Below, one piece after another: positions 11,541-22,130 of a DNA stretch of 64,000 bases. Position 1 is the first letter of the stretch; each line of letters starts with the position of its first letter. The stretch is from Eucommia ulmoides (lineage: Eukaryota > Streptophyta > Magnoliopsida > Garryales > Eucommiaceae). The stretch lies in contig CM028328.1 of the NCBI GenBank assembly GCA_016647705.1, positions 37,982,501-38,046,500 on the forward strand. The letters are read 5' to 3'. The position numbers were made by a program, and so were the translations under genes. The notes beneath the pieces are model-generated. The model ran no database searches, was not told the DNA's origin, and was given only the letters and a program-made list of their open reading frames with translations.

Positions 11541-14228
11541 TTGGTCCACATATGGCGCGTGGGTAACGCGTGCCCTCATTCTACCTTGTATAAGAAGCTA
11601 ATGCCACAACCGCTGGATGGATGCCACATGGTAGTAGGCACGTCAATCGACGCATTCGTGACCCTTGGGCTGGGCGACTCTTCGTATGGGTACATTTATT
11701 TTTATAAGAATGGGGCCAACCTCTTCATTCATTCAACACTTGCAAAATTTCCAGAGCTCTCCCTTCTCCTCGGTATTTGTATCTTTTTTCTCCTTTGTCC
11801 AGACAAAATGTCAGAATCCTCTTCCTCCTCTTCTTTTTTCTCTTCGGGTTTGTCCTCTAGCTCGAGGTTCGATTCCTCAAAATGGGCGTCCGTCAACTCC
11901 CTGTCCTTACGGGTTGAGTGTCGTCCTACTCCAGGAGATGCCTCGTTGACTGCCATAGCCAGGATCCACGAAACGAGCGATGCAATCTAGTCATTCTTGG
12001 TAGACCATGCGACCGCAGTGAGTCATGCCGATGAGAACGGGGGTACATCTACATTACATGACCCTAATGTTGGGGTCCCTCCTAACACCATCACCGTGGT
12101 GGAGATTCCCTCCGACGTCTCTCTACCCCAGCTACTTCGTGAAAATGAGGTGCACAATGTTCGGTTGGAAAAACTTTTCATAAAGGTCACGATCTCGAGC
12201 CCGGTGTGGAACACAAAAATGAATATGACATAAGAGTCTGTCCTCAACTACTGAAGTGAATACTTTTTTTCGGAGGGGGTTAAAACTATTGTTCCCGGGC
12301 TCAACGATCGAGCATGTATGGCATCGACGGACTATATAACCATTTATAAACAATAGCTGGACGCAGGTCTTCGATTCCCGATCCACTGGTAGATCCCGGA
12401 TCTCTGCGAGGAGTATCGTTTGTGTCTATTGCAAATTGCTCCGAACAGTATGAGGGCCCTAGTGGCATCGTATATTATCTTTTGGGTTGAGGGACTCGAG
12501 CTGAGTGTTGAGCTCTTCAAAGCTCTATTCTACCCCAAGTTAGTTCCCCAAGGCATTGGGTGGTGCTACACCTCATCCAGGTCAACTTTCTTGAAGGACA
12601 CGGACTCTTCCATTCACAATTGGAAGCCCCAGTTATTCTATCTCAGAGGGAGTGGTTGGCAATTCGGCCCAAAAAAATAAGAAAAATACCCCCTTCAGAT
12701 GGAATGGGGAAAAGTCGGTAAGACTATAGTCTCTCGGGGGGGATTTTTGTTCTCGGAATTATCTTTACACTTGTATTAATAATTTCCCATTATAATTTTG
12801 CGCAACGAAAGAAGTATCGAAGAAGAAGAAGCCCGAGCTGAGCAAGGAGATTGTCGAGCAGAGGGACATAATAGAAGAATTGAATGTTGCCAGCCTAGAT
12901 AGAGGAATTTCTAAATATCTTGTTGAATATTGTAGCTATGGACAAGGCGATGGTTGTTCAGAAGTTGATGGAGAATAAGGCCCAAGAGGCCACCAAGACG
13001 GCAAAGGCCAGTGGCTCGGAGCACACTGGGGGATCCCAAGCTTTCAAGACATCCCAACTTTTCCCAATACCGTCACGGCAACAGAAACAACAACAACAAT
13101 GGCACTCGACTATGCTTGCCCGGAGTTGTTCTCCCGCTCTTCTTGGGGTTATGATAAGGGACACCCCGCAGTCGAAGTCAGGTTCCCGTCAGTCCATCCA
13201 TACTGGGAGTAGAGAGACGTCCCCCCAAGCTTCCAACAAGGGGAAGAGAAAGGACCATGAGGGTAAATAAAAGAAGTACAAGTCGTCCAAGAGGGCCAAG
13301 CTCATGGCCGAGGCTTCCTCCAAACTAACGGTTGACGACTCCTTCTTTGGGATCTCAAACAAAGGGCACCAGACCGATCAGGCCCTACTGAGGAGTCCAA
13401 AGGTGATGCCTACTTACCTCCGTCGTATCACCCCTTCCAATGACAAAATCTTGATGGAGGAGGAGAACACGGATAACCTTATGTGCCAAGTTGTCTGCAA
13501 CCAAATCTCGGTAAGAAGCCCATCAATCATGTTTCTATTTTGCTTTCATCAATTTATCAAATTTTTCCAAGTGTTTGGAATTTGTTGTCCTGATGCAGTG
13601 CATGCTCCCAATGTCGGTCATGTATGATCGAATCTCCGAGAGAGCAACAGAGGAGTCAGACATTCGGTTAGAAAAGACTGCAGCAAAGGCGAAGGTGAAC
13701 AAACTAAGTGACAACCTCCTGCTCGCCACCTAAGCTCATAATAGTCTCCAATCTCGGCATATCCTCGTTACCCAGGAATGGGACAACCTTCAAAAGCAAA
13801 AGACTAACCTAGAGAAGAAGGTGGATGAACTGGAAAGGAGGCTGAAGAAAGAAGATCTGCTTAGAGCGAAGGTGATCCAAAAAGGCAAGAATAAAGCCAT
13901 CCAAGACTACAAGTCAGGCGCATAATTCGAGAACCTAAAGTACGAGCTAGCTGCCGAGTACATGGATGACGATCATAAGGACACGATTCGCTTTCTTTAG
14001 AGTCACTATCCCAATTTCGACTGTTAAGGGGTCGAGATAGAGTTTCCCAAGCAAGGAGAGCTGGCAGTGGAAAGGGTAGACGAGGTGATCCCACAGGAGC
14101 AAGCTCAGAAGACGGAGGCGGAGGCCAAAGAAGAAGATGATGATGAGGTAGAAGGGGAATAAGAGGACGGGGATGAGGACACAACGATCGACGTTGTGGA
14201 CGTCGAAGGCATCTCTGTAGAAGAATAG
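11541..14228 (+). pseudogene. Antisense extra gene of element B1 with gypsy-type transposon domain
   Basis: A broken reading frame runs on the + strand, opposite to gag and pol, between integrase and the 3' LTR. Frame 3 covers 11541-12680: an N-terminal Ser-rich stretch (about 11807-11880), then a region of the 'putative gypsy type transposon' type (PF04195-like). Recognisable parts are VPGLNDRACMAS, a GLRFPIHW block, LLQIAPNSMRALV and an SSIHNWKPQLFYLRG block. The frame then shifts to 12920-13510, is interrupted by a probable 88-bp intron (13511-13598, GT to AG), and resumes in phase at 13599-14228. The C-terminal part is a Lys/Glu-rich coiled coil followed by an acidic tail. At least eight in-frame stops are TAA or TAG. 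Antisense extra ORFs are known in Tat-lineage elements; their role is unclear. Confidence 0.8.
13511..13598 (+). other. Probable spliceosomal intron in the antisense extra gene
   Basis: The left border is ATCTCG|GTAAGAAG and the right border is TCCTGATGCAG|TGCATG. Removing 88 nt joins codon 69 of the frame starting at ATG 13304 to a frame that then runs, apart from point stops, to 14228. The intron is T-rich compared with its neighbours. Both sides are in the same phase only if it is removed. Confidence 0.7.
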
Positions 14229-14978
14229 GCCCCTTGCTGGTCTTGGTCATAGTGCCAGATCCTTGGCTAGGATATTTTTAAAGACTTGAACTTTTTGTTT
14301 TGTTTTCTTTTTTATTTTGTCTGGCATGACTATGTAAATGGGCATGAACCCCACTGATGTAAGCCCTCATTTTTTTAATATAATACATAGGATATTGTTT
14401 TTTGAACAATTACATGTTCCAACTCTCTTCTCACTCCTCCCTTCTCTTTAGGATATAGGTAGTTAGTCATTTCCACATTCAGCCTGACACTGTACAAATG
14501 GGCATGAGCCCCACTAATGTGCTTGGGGTAATGTGGTCGGCTGATGTGGTAGACTTGTTTAAATTTCAAAACTTAGCGCCCATGTTGATCCCTCGTGGAT
14601 CTCGGCTCGATATTTTTTTTAGTAGAGTCCAAATCCATGGATCCGGGCTGGTGTTGCCCCGAGAGCGTAACTCGGCCAAAAACTCGGTGTGTATTTTGAC
14701 ACCATTTGGTTTTGGAATCCTTTTGGTCAAGATTTCATGCTTGCTTTTGTCGAGGTTGTACTCACCCTGCCCCCATGCCCGTAGTGAGAGTAGTTTTACT
14801 GTTCGTGCTACTGGCAAGAATGTGGCTCTTCGGGATAGTCCTTGATGTTTTTGGGTGTTCCAGAGTATTGCTTTAGTAGAATATTGTTTCTTGAAAAGCC
14901 ATTGCATTGATATGAAAATACATTACACTTGGCATGAAAATTGAATGTTTACAAAATGGCCTGATCTCTATAGTGGTA
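14229..14978. other. Spacer between antisense gene and integrase in B1
   Basis: No gene is supported. The phrase ATGGGCATGA-CCCCACT-AT occurs at 14338 and again at 14498, a diverged 160-bp duplication. AT-rich TTTAATATAATACAT near 14375 could belong to the 3' end of the antisense transcript. The open frames of 113-115 codons seen on both strands have no recognisable domain. Confidence 0.5.
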
Positions 14979-16060
14979 CTACTTGAGATGGTCGACATTC
15001 CATGAGTGTCGTAACGAGACTCCTTCCTCAGTCTCGAGCTCATATGTGTCTGACCTTGCAACTTTGATGATGCAGTAAGGTCCCTCCCAGCTGGGGGCTA
15101 ACTTTCCCGCATTTTGCTCTTTAGTTGCTAAGGTCACCTTTCTGAGGACGAGGTCTCCAACCTCAAAATGGGGCGGGTGTACCCTCCTATCGTAGTAATG
15201 AGTTGCCCATTATTGGTAAGCTGTTTTATGTATTTGAGTATTCTCTCGTCGTTTTTCTAGCAGGTCTAGATTGAGGGGGTAGCATTGCCTCATTTGCTTC
15301 TTGGTCCTGACCCCTAACAGACGTCCAAAAGGTAGGCATTTTGATCTCTGCAGGGATCACGAACTCAGATTCGAAAGTCATTACGAATGGTGTTTATCCC
15401 GTTGGGGTGCGGTAAGTGGTGTGATATGCCTAAAGAATGGGATAAAGGTCATCCACCCACCTCTCCTTGGTCTGGTTGAGCCTGGTCTTCAGACCATAAA
15501 TGATTGTTCGGTTGGTGACCTTGACCTAACCATTAGCCTATGGGTGACCTGGTGATGCAAAATGAGTTCTAATACCAAGGCTGAAACAAAAGACAACAAA
15601 CAAATCCTTGTCGAATTGAGTGTCGTTGTTGGATACGATTACCTTTGGGATTCTGAATTAGAACACCATCGATTTCTAAACGAAGTCTCAGATTTTTTCT
15701 TTAGGGATGCGCGCTAGGGGTTCAGCCTCTACCCACTTGGTGAAGTAATCAATAGAGATGACCAGGAACTTTCTTTGGCCGGTGCCTTGAGGAAAATGGC
15801 CTAGACGGTCTATTCTCCACTGGGCGAATGGCCATGGGCTCGTCATCAGGACCATAGTCGTTGGAGACAGATGAGGATGGGGGCCAAAGCGTTGGTACTT
15901 GTCACATTTTTTCACGAATTCGTCCGACTCCTCGAGCATTTTGGGCCAGAAGTACTCTTGGCGGAGCAACTTACCAGTCAGAGCTTTTCCCCCTAAGTGA
16001 TCTCCATATATCCCCTCATGGACTTCTCTCATTACGTAGTTGGCCTCTTCTGGTCAGTGG
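14979..16060 (-). pseudogene. Integrase region of element B1
   Basis: Read on the - strand. The zinc-binding part near 16032-15880 keeps H..H and CDKYQRFG, with the first Cys of CxxC present but the second replaced by Tyr in this frame. The core follows with IDRLGHFPQGTGQRKFLVIS and DYFTKWVEAEPL, where the family's usual first Asp is kept. The C-terminal part near 15130-14979 is well preserved: GKLAPSWEGPYCIIKV, then LRHSWNVDHLK and a TAG stop at 14981-14979. Frameshifts separate these blocks. Integrase would insert the cDNA copy into the host genome. Confidence 0.85.
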
Positions 16061-16206
16061 CATCGAGAATATGGGCTCGAGAAGAAGCGTTGATAAAGGA
16101 TCCCGTCCACGATACAGTATCTGGCAGATCTATATCGCATCCTTCTTGCCTCATTTCAGTCGTTAGGCAGCGTTTTGTTCTCTAAGTATTGTCTTATTGG
16201 ATCTAT

Positions 16207-16690
16207 CTAAGTGGGCTGGTCGCTAAGCTCATAGATTGATGCCACTTGGTCAGATATCGTCGTGCTTAGAGCATCTAGGTACTTAACGGGCACGTTCATC
16301 TTCAGAGTCCATTCTACGGCTGAGGTGAGGTTTTCCAGGGTATCCGCGTGCCGATTCTCTTCTTGGGGTATTTGGGTCACATGGATTTTTTCAAATTTCT
16401 CCATCAGGGTCTTGACTCTCTCTAGATAGCCGGTCATACTAGGATCTTTCGCTAAATAATCCCCATGACTTGGTTGACGACTAGTTGAGAGTCGCAGAAG
16501 ACGATTAGCATGTTCATGTCAAATTCCTGAGCTAAGCGTAGGCCGGTAAACAAAGCTTCATATTCAGCCTTGTTTTTAGTTTCTCTGAACTCTAGCCTCA
16601 GGGCATATTCGATCTCTTAGTTGTTAGGGGTAACGAGCACCAGTCCCATCCCACAACCGTTGGTGTTAGACAACGTGTCAGTGAAAAGCT
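16207..16690 (-). pseudogene. Second (archaeal-type) RNase H of element B1
   Basis: On the - strand the blocks are DTLSNTNGCGMGLVLVTPNN, IEYALRLEF, NKAEYEALFTGLRLAQEF, FCDSQLVVNQVMG and, after a one-base frameshift near 16450, DYLAKDPSMTGYLERVKTLM. The expected catalytic acids (D in the first block, E in AEYEAL, D in CDSQL) are present. This extra RNase H after the RT-linked one identifies the Tat lineage. A TAG stop interrupts the second block. Confidence 0.85.
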
Positions 16691-16959
16691 TCTACATTGC
16701 CAAATCGTAATCTAGATTTGAGTCCCTTAACGTTCCCTCTGCTTGCACGGGTTTCGCTACCAGGTCGCCAGGAGGTGGCTCTGGATCATTAGGGAATGTA
16801 AGCTCGGCAATGAAATCCGCCAGGACCTGGCCTTTAATGGCGATCCTAGGGTGGTGTTCAATGTGGAACTATCCTAGCTCGAGGCAGTACTTCATTAACC
16901 TTCTCAAAATGTTTGGTGAATGCATAATCTGCCTTATCAGTTGGTTAGTTAAGACGATG

Positions 16960-18181
16960 ATCGTGTGGGCTTAGAAGTATTGCTTTAGCTTTCGAAAGGC
17001 CACTAGCAAGGTGTAAGCAAGCTTTTCAAATTTGGTGTACCTAGTCTTGGCATCCGAGAGGATTCTACTAGAGTAATAGACAGGGTGTTGAACATTAGTA
17101 TCCTCCTTTATAAGGGCCGCATTAACCGCCGTTGGAGAGACAGAAATATATAAGTATAGAGTTTCACCCGCCTTCAGGGTGCTGAGCAAGAAAGAAAATA
17201 AGAGATAATTTTTTAGTTCCTGGAAAGCTGTTTTGCATTCCTCTATCCATCCAAAGTTGTTGTTGCCCCTTAGTACTTTGAAGAAGGGCACACATTTCTC
17301 CAACGCTTGCAAGATTAACCGATTAAGGGCAGCGAGCCTTCTCATCAGCATGTTCACTTTATTCTTATTCCAAGAAAAGGTCAATCTGAGTAGTGCAGTT
17401 ATCTGATCAGGATTAGCATCGATGCCGCACTGGGAGACCATGTACTCGAGGAACTTTCCTGCAAAACCTCCAAAAATGCATTTGTTGGGGTTGAGTTTCG
17501 TACGGTGAGCCATGAGCTTACCGAAACAGTTCTAGAGATATTGAGTATGGTCACAGGACCTTTAGCTCTTAACCAACATGTCATCGATGTAAACCTCCAT
17601 CGTCTGCGCGATCTTCTCCTTGAACATTTTGTTTTCCTACCGTTGGTACGTCGCTCCGGCATTGCACAAGACAAATGACATGACCTTGTAGCAGTATGTC
17701 CCATTGTTCGTGATGAAGGATGTCTTGCTCTTGTCAGGGGGAACATAGGGATTTGGTTGTACCCGGCATAAGTGTCGAGGAAACTTAGGTGCTCATACCT
17801 TATCGTGGCGTCGATGATGATGTCGATTCTGGGGAGAAAGAAGAAGTCCTTCGGGTATGCTTTATTCAAGTCCTTGAAGTCGACGCAGAGGCACCACTTG
17901 TTGCTATTCTTAGGGGGCAGGACCATATTTGCTAGCTAGTCGGGGAACTTGACTTCTTTGACGACGTCAAATTTGATCAGTTTGTTCATTTCTTCTTCGA
18001 TAATCTTTTGGTGCTCCGGATTTTCTACGCTTTTGTCACATGGGAGGGTGGCGTAGGTCAGCGTGCTTGAGATACATTGCCACACTCGGGTCAATCCCCG
18101 GTAACTCATCATAGGGCCATGCGCAAACGTCATAATATTTTCGAAGTAGCTCGATAAGTTCAGCTCTCTATTCGGATGCAA
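16960..18181 (-). pseudogene. Reverse transcriptase and RT-linked RNase H of element B1
   Basis: On the - strand the RT begins with an NKLIKFDVVKEVKFP block (about 17995-17945), a TGG-to-TAG stop, then KWCLCVDFKDLNKAYPKD and LSFLDTYAGYNQIPM. A one-base frameshift follows, then TSFITNNGTYCYKVMSF, LCNAGATYQR and, near 17640-17580, the catalytic MEVYIDDMLVK with the YxDD motif intact. The connection and RNase H parts (17513-16971) show FGGFAGKFLEYMVSQ, FGWIEECKTAFQELKNYL and YSSRILSDAKTRYTKFEKLA. Several stops and shifts make it nonfunctional. Confidence 0.9.
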
Positions 18182-18362
18182 GGCTAGCTCTGATCCTTAC
18201 TGTTCTTTCTTTAATTATTGGGTGGATGGGAATCTCCACCAGTTCCTCGTGTGCCCGGGGACCGGCCTCCTCCTCTCGGGGTTCGTCGATGGGTACCGGC
18301 CTAGGTCCCCGGTCCAGAGCCATAAGTTCGGGTTCCCTAAGCTCCGGCTCTGTCATTAATTG

Positions 18363-18820
18363 CTATTTTCTTTTTTCCAGTTCCCTCCAAGCACAAGCCC
18401 AGGGGGACTCTTGGTCTTCTCTCACCACTCCCATACCCCTCTCTGTAGGGAACTTCATTGACTGGTGATATGGGGAACAGACCGCCTTGAGAGCTACTAC
18501 CGTGGGATAGTCCATGATCACATTATAAGGTAATGGTCTGTCCACGATAAAAAATTTGGTCCATACGGTTGAGGTCCTAGGGTGGGCTTCGACCGTGATG
18601 GGAAGCAACACCCATCCAACAGCGTTGACAACGTTTCTCCCAAAACCAACCAGAGGGGATTTTGACAGCTTTAAGATACTGCGGTCCATATCTATCCTTT
18701 CGAATGCCCATTTCAAGATGATTCAATAGAGTTATCGCCATCCACCAAGATCATCTCCATTTTGAAGTGGTTAATGAGAGTGACTATGACGAGGGCATCG
18801 TCATAAGAGACATGCACACC
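18363..18820 (-). pseudogene. Retropepsin-like protease region of element B1
   Basis: On the - strand the ORF 19000-18713 ends with MEMILVDGDNSIESS, matching the position of the family's ILVDGGSSADIL active-site block but altered after the Asp. After a frameshift, 18716-18363 continues with PLVGFGRNVVNAVGWVLLP and FFIVDRPLPYNVIMDYPT, typical of the distal part of Tat proteases. The protease would cleave the Gag-Pol polyprotein. Confidence 0.75.
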
Positions 18821-20100
18821 CCTAAGGTTTGCCTCACTGAAAGAAATGACATTGTGCTCTATAGCATCGATCGTGCTTACTTCAAAGATGTCCTCGTCTG
18901 TTTTTCGCTTGGCTTTTTGCTCATACATTTTCTTAGAGGACAGGGTCTCTCTCCCCAGGCTGAGTCCGCCGTGGATGACGTTGATCTCTCCATCCACCAT
19001 CAGTTCGTCACCGCCCCTTTTTCTTCCTGTCGGGGAGGGGGGCGACTTCTATTCATCTTCCTTCTCTGACCCCTATGTTTTTCACGGGGATCATTGTCTT
19101 CAGTTCTGGGAGCCTGTTCATCCATTCGAACGTAGAGGCCAAGATACCCCCTATTGATAAGGGCCTCAATTTCTTTCCAGAGTCAGAAATAATTCTCGGT
19201 GGAATGTCCTCGGTTCCGGTGGAATTCACAATATTTTTCCATCGACCTCCCCATTGGTTTTCTGTTGGGGGCAGGAGGAGGGGTAAAATAAGTCTCTCCC
19301 CAAATTTTCAGCAAAGATGGAGGCCACTGAGACAGTGAGTGGTGTAAAGTTATGTTGGTAGTGCCCCCGGGGATGAGAATGGTCTCCTATCCCCAGGTAG
19401 TGGGCCCAATCTCCCCTCCACTTACAGTCTCTTGGATCTATGACTCATGTTCAGCCCTTTGTTAGCCTTACCCTTTTTCTTCTAACCTCCCTTTGAGATC
19501 TTTTTGGGCGGCTTCCCTCACATTGGTATTATGGAACCTCATGCCCCTCTCCATAGTAACGTCCAGACTCGGGGTTGGGTTAGAGTAGAGGTCGTATGTG
19601 AGCTATCGGTGCTTCAGGCAATCAATGAATGCGTTCATCACGACCACGTCGTTGAGGTCATCATAACCAATGACTTATTTGTAGAACCTCTCAACATAAT
19701 CGCCCAGGGATTCGCCAGACAGTTATTAAAGCACGAGGATGTGCGCCATGGTCTTTAGCCTGTGCCGCGATCACCTAAATTGTGAAAAGAAGAGCTGCTT
19801 GAGCTTATGAAGTTGGAGATGGATGCTGGGGCCAAAGTCCTAAATGACGCACTGCATCTCCCGTAAGTGTGAGAGGAAAATCTTTGCACCTTATCGCTAC
19901 TGAGGCCGTGTATAGGTCCATGTAGGACCTGTAGATAGATAAGTGATCCGTCGGATTGGTGATTTCATCATAGAGGATCATTTGGGGGTGGGTGTATCAC
20001 GTGGGCAGAGGTTCTTCCAATATTTCATTGATGAAATGAGACCTTACCTTAGAAGGAAGCACAACTAGGCCCCTTATTCCTTGGATCTAATATAAGGCTG
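18821..20100 (-). pseudogene. Gag region of element B1
   Basis: On the - strand, 19965-19860 reads DHLSIYRSYMDLYTASVAIR and CKDFPLTLTGDAV. 19705-19620 reads GESLGDYVERFYK, a TAA stop, then VIGYDDLNDVVVMNAFI. Both belong to the retrotransposon gag domain. 19245-19110 reads MEKYCEFHRNRGHSTENYF, then IEALINRGYLGLYV, the Cys/His block found near the C-terminus of Tat gag proteins. No uninterrupted frame spans them. Confidence 0.82.
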
Positions 20101-20871
20101 CCTTTATGTTAGCTAGACATATTTCCACCACCACCTCGACCCCTAGAGAGACTCGAGCCTGGTTGAAAACGGCGCGTTGAGCTTCTTGTCTTGGTGGGAA
20201 ATGTGAGTCCACCTCTAGAACGTGTCAGGGACTGTGGTCGGATCATATCGTATAGCTGTGAGCTTGACCCAAAGGCGACTCAGTATGATCGTCTCTCATT
20301 CATCTCGGTGGAGGTGGTGATAGAAATCCCGATGCCTCAAGAGGTGCTAAATCAAACTTTCTCCAACCACCGTTATGGGTTCGAGGCCTCGGGACGTTCC
20401 CACTAGAATGGATGATGTGCTCTTCAATTCCAATTGCTTGCTCTTCTCAACCTGCAACTTGGATTGTCAGGAGACCTATTGGAAGGGCCGCCGACAGGCA
20501 GGCCAGGACAATTTGGAAGAAGGTTTGGATCTCACCCGATTGGCATTCCAAGATATTGACGTAGGCCACCTTAGCGGCCCCTGAAGTCTGCCCAACAAAT
20601 GGCCCGGTGAGTAAGATAGGACTTGCCTGGCCGGTGGGCTAAGTCGGCGAGATGGCGAGTTGGTGGAGATGCTCCATAGGTGGGGCTGGGAGATCCGGCC
20701 TAGGGGCCTTCAATATGTCTTGTATGGATAGGGGTGGATTACTGTCCGCGGAAAACACTTGGTTGGCTTGGCAAATTTTCTTTCTAGACCTTCTGATCAT
20801 CAAGTCTTAGCATCGTGGGGAGCTGACGATCAGGGAAAGCTTTCAGTGTATTCCCACAGACGACGCCAAAC
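20101..20871 (-). other. 5' UTR and primer-binding region of element B1
   Basis: Directly next to the 5' LTR, 20842-20871 on the - strand starts GTTTGGCGTCGTCTGTGGGA, a typical primer-binding region of plant gypsy elements of this type. The rest is the leader and the N-terminal part of gag, too degraded to place a start codon. Confidence 0.65.
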
Positions 20872-21575
20872 TGTTGGTGTCTAAAATTGGTAAGCAACCA
20901 ACAGTATGGTCCTAAAAGGTAATATGCATACCATATTGTTAATGGCATGGAGAATTGGAGAATTTAGAGGTTCTGATGCTTTGGAGATGACTGCAATCCG
21001 ATCCGAGTTCTTAATTTGACCCGAGATCCTATTCGGACTCCGAGATGAATTTCTCTCTGGACTCCGTTCTAATCTCTGAGCTGAGCTCCACTCTTGTCCC
21101 TCTAGCATGAGAGTAAGTATTCGGGGAAGAAGGGCTAAGAGATGCTCTAATGTTAATAGAAAAGATGTATTGTTAGGAATTGGATGCCATGACGTATTTA
21201 TAGACGCTTGGCTCGATTAGCGCCGCAAAATTAGGGAGCTAGGCTCGGGTTAATCATCCTAATTCGTTGGGCAGCCAATGAGCAAACATATTAGTGCTCT
21301 AATCATCTGGGTTGGGTTATTGGGCCCATCTGTAGAGGCCCATGGGCTGGAACCTCAAGACGGCCCAGAGTGGCCCCGAGTATGGAAATGACGTGCAGAG
21401 AGTGCTCGAGTTCGTCAGCTCGCCCTGGAGTTTATCAGCTCGGCTGGACTTCTTTAGCCTGGCAGAGCGATTCTCAGTTCGACCAGGAGGGAACCACGAC
21501 TCCCAGCCTTGCCATTTTTTTATACTTGGAGCGATATCCTCCATGTGGCGTATGTGACGAAATTCCCACACATCA
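20872..21575 (-). mobile_element. 5' LTR of gypsy element B1
   Basis: About 704 bp, from TGTTGGTGTCTAAAATTGG to CCCACACATCA on the + strand. The primer-binding region is at its left edge, so this is the 5' LTR of a - strand element. The TATA motif (TATAAATA on -) is at 21195-21202. TTACT follows at 21576-21580. The LTR lacks about 45 bp present in the 3' LTR. Confidence 0.9.
21195..21202 (-). promoter_or_regulatory. TATA box in the 5' LTR of B1
   Basis: TATAAATA on the - strand, about 325 nt upstream of the LTR's inner edge in the sense of transcription. The same motif is found in the 3' LTR (9964-9971) and in the related LTR derivative in the WRI1-like intron. Confidence 0.6.
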
Positions 21576-21580
21576 TTACT

Positions 21581-22130
21581 CATTAAAGAAAGATAACATA
21601 TAGAAAATAATAGGTCTATAGTTACTAAACAAAGGCTTTCATAATCAAGGTATAATTCCATTTTTTTGAAATACTTTCTTATTTAGGAGTACAATCTCAG
21701 ACTTGGTCACTTATCCAAGGTTTCAAGATTTCTAACAGCTTTCGACCCAAACATAGAATGGTGGCCCTTAGATGAAACTAAACATTCCATGGATAATCGA
21801 CAAAATGACAAAATTCTGGTGCCTCCTTACTTTTCTCATTTTCGTTATATATTTCCCGTTTTTGCCCTTAGCGCCCTTTCAGGTTTTCACTAAGACTGGC
21901 AACCATATTTTTGCACCTTATCTCCCTTTCAGGTTTTCACTAGGTCGGTGGTTTTGTATCTTGATATGATCCCTACTTTTTTGCTCGTAGTGCCATTTCT
22001 GGTTTTTACCACGTCCTCTGGTCATACAATTCATACCCTTTTTTTATGTCACTTCCTTTCGGTCATGGGGCTATGCTTATATGACTATATTTTTATTTTT
22101 TTAGGGCTAAAATTTCTTTATTGCATCAAA
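21581..22130 (-). other. 3' noncoding region of gypsy element C with degenerate repeats
   Basis: No gene. Three degenerate copies of a 60-70-bp unit with the core CCCTTTCAGGTTTTCACTA lie at about 21869, 21927 and 21990. Position after the integrase C-terminus of element C suggests a 3' UTR array. The left edge is the B1 insertion site. Confidence 0.5.

Larger units (their letters stand above)
9598..21575 (-). mobile_element. Complete but mutated Ty3/gypsy retrotransposon B1, Tat-type
   Basis: Two LTRs (9598-10345 and 20872-21575) share a start of TGTTGGTGTCTAAAATTGG on the + strand and end in CATCA. The whole is flanked by identical 5-bp duplications, TTACT at 9593-9597 and 21576-21580. Coding lies on the - strand in the order gag, protease, RT, RNase H, second RNase H, integrase. 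Integrase after RNase H places it in Ty3/gypsy, and the extra archaeal-type RNase H is the mark of the Tat lineage. An antisense extra gene and 3'-UTR tandem repeats lie between integrase and the 3' LTR. Stops and frameshifts in every domain, and LTRs that have clearly diverged (a gap of roughly 45 bp and many substitutions), show an old, inactive copy. Confidence 0.93.

Noticed and set aside
14373-14907. Plus and minus ORFs of 64-115 codons between the antisense gene and integrase
   Set aside because: No domain, not conserved in any way that can be seen, and located in the noncoding spacer of B1.
18767-19338. Plus-strand ORFs of 87-103 codons
   Set aside because: They are the reverse side of the gag and protease region of B1, where - strand motifs are recognisable.
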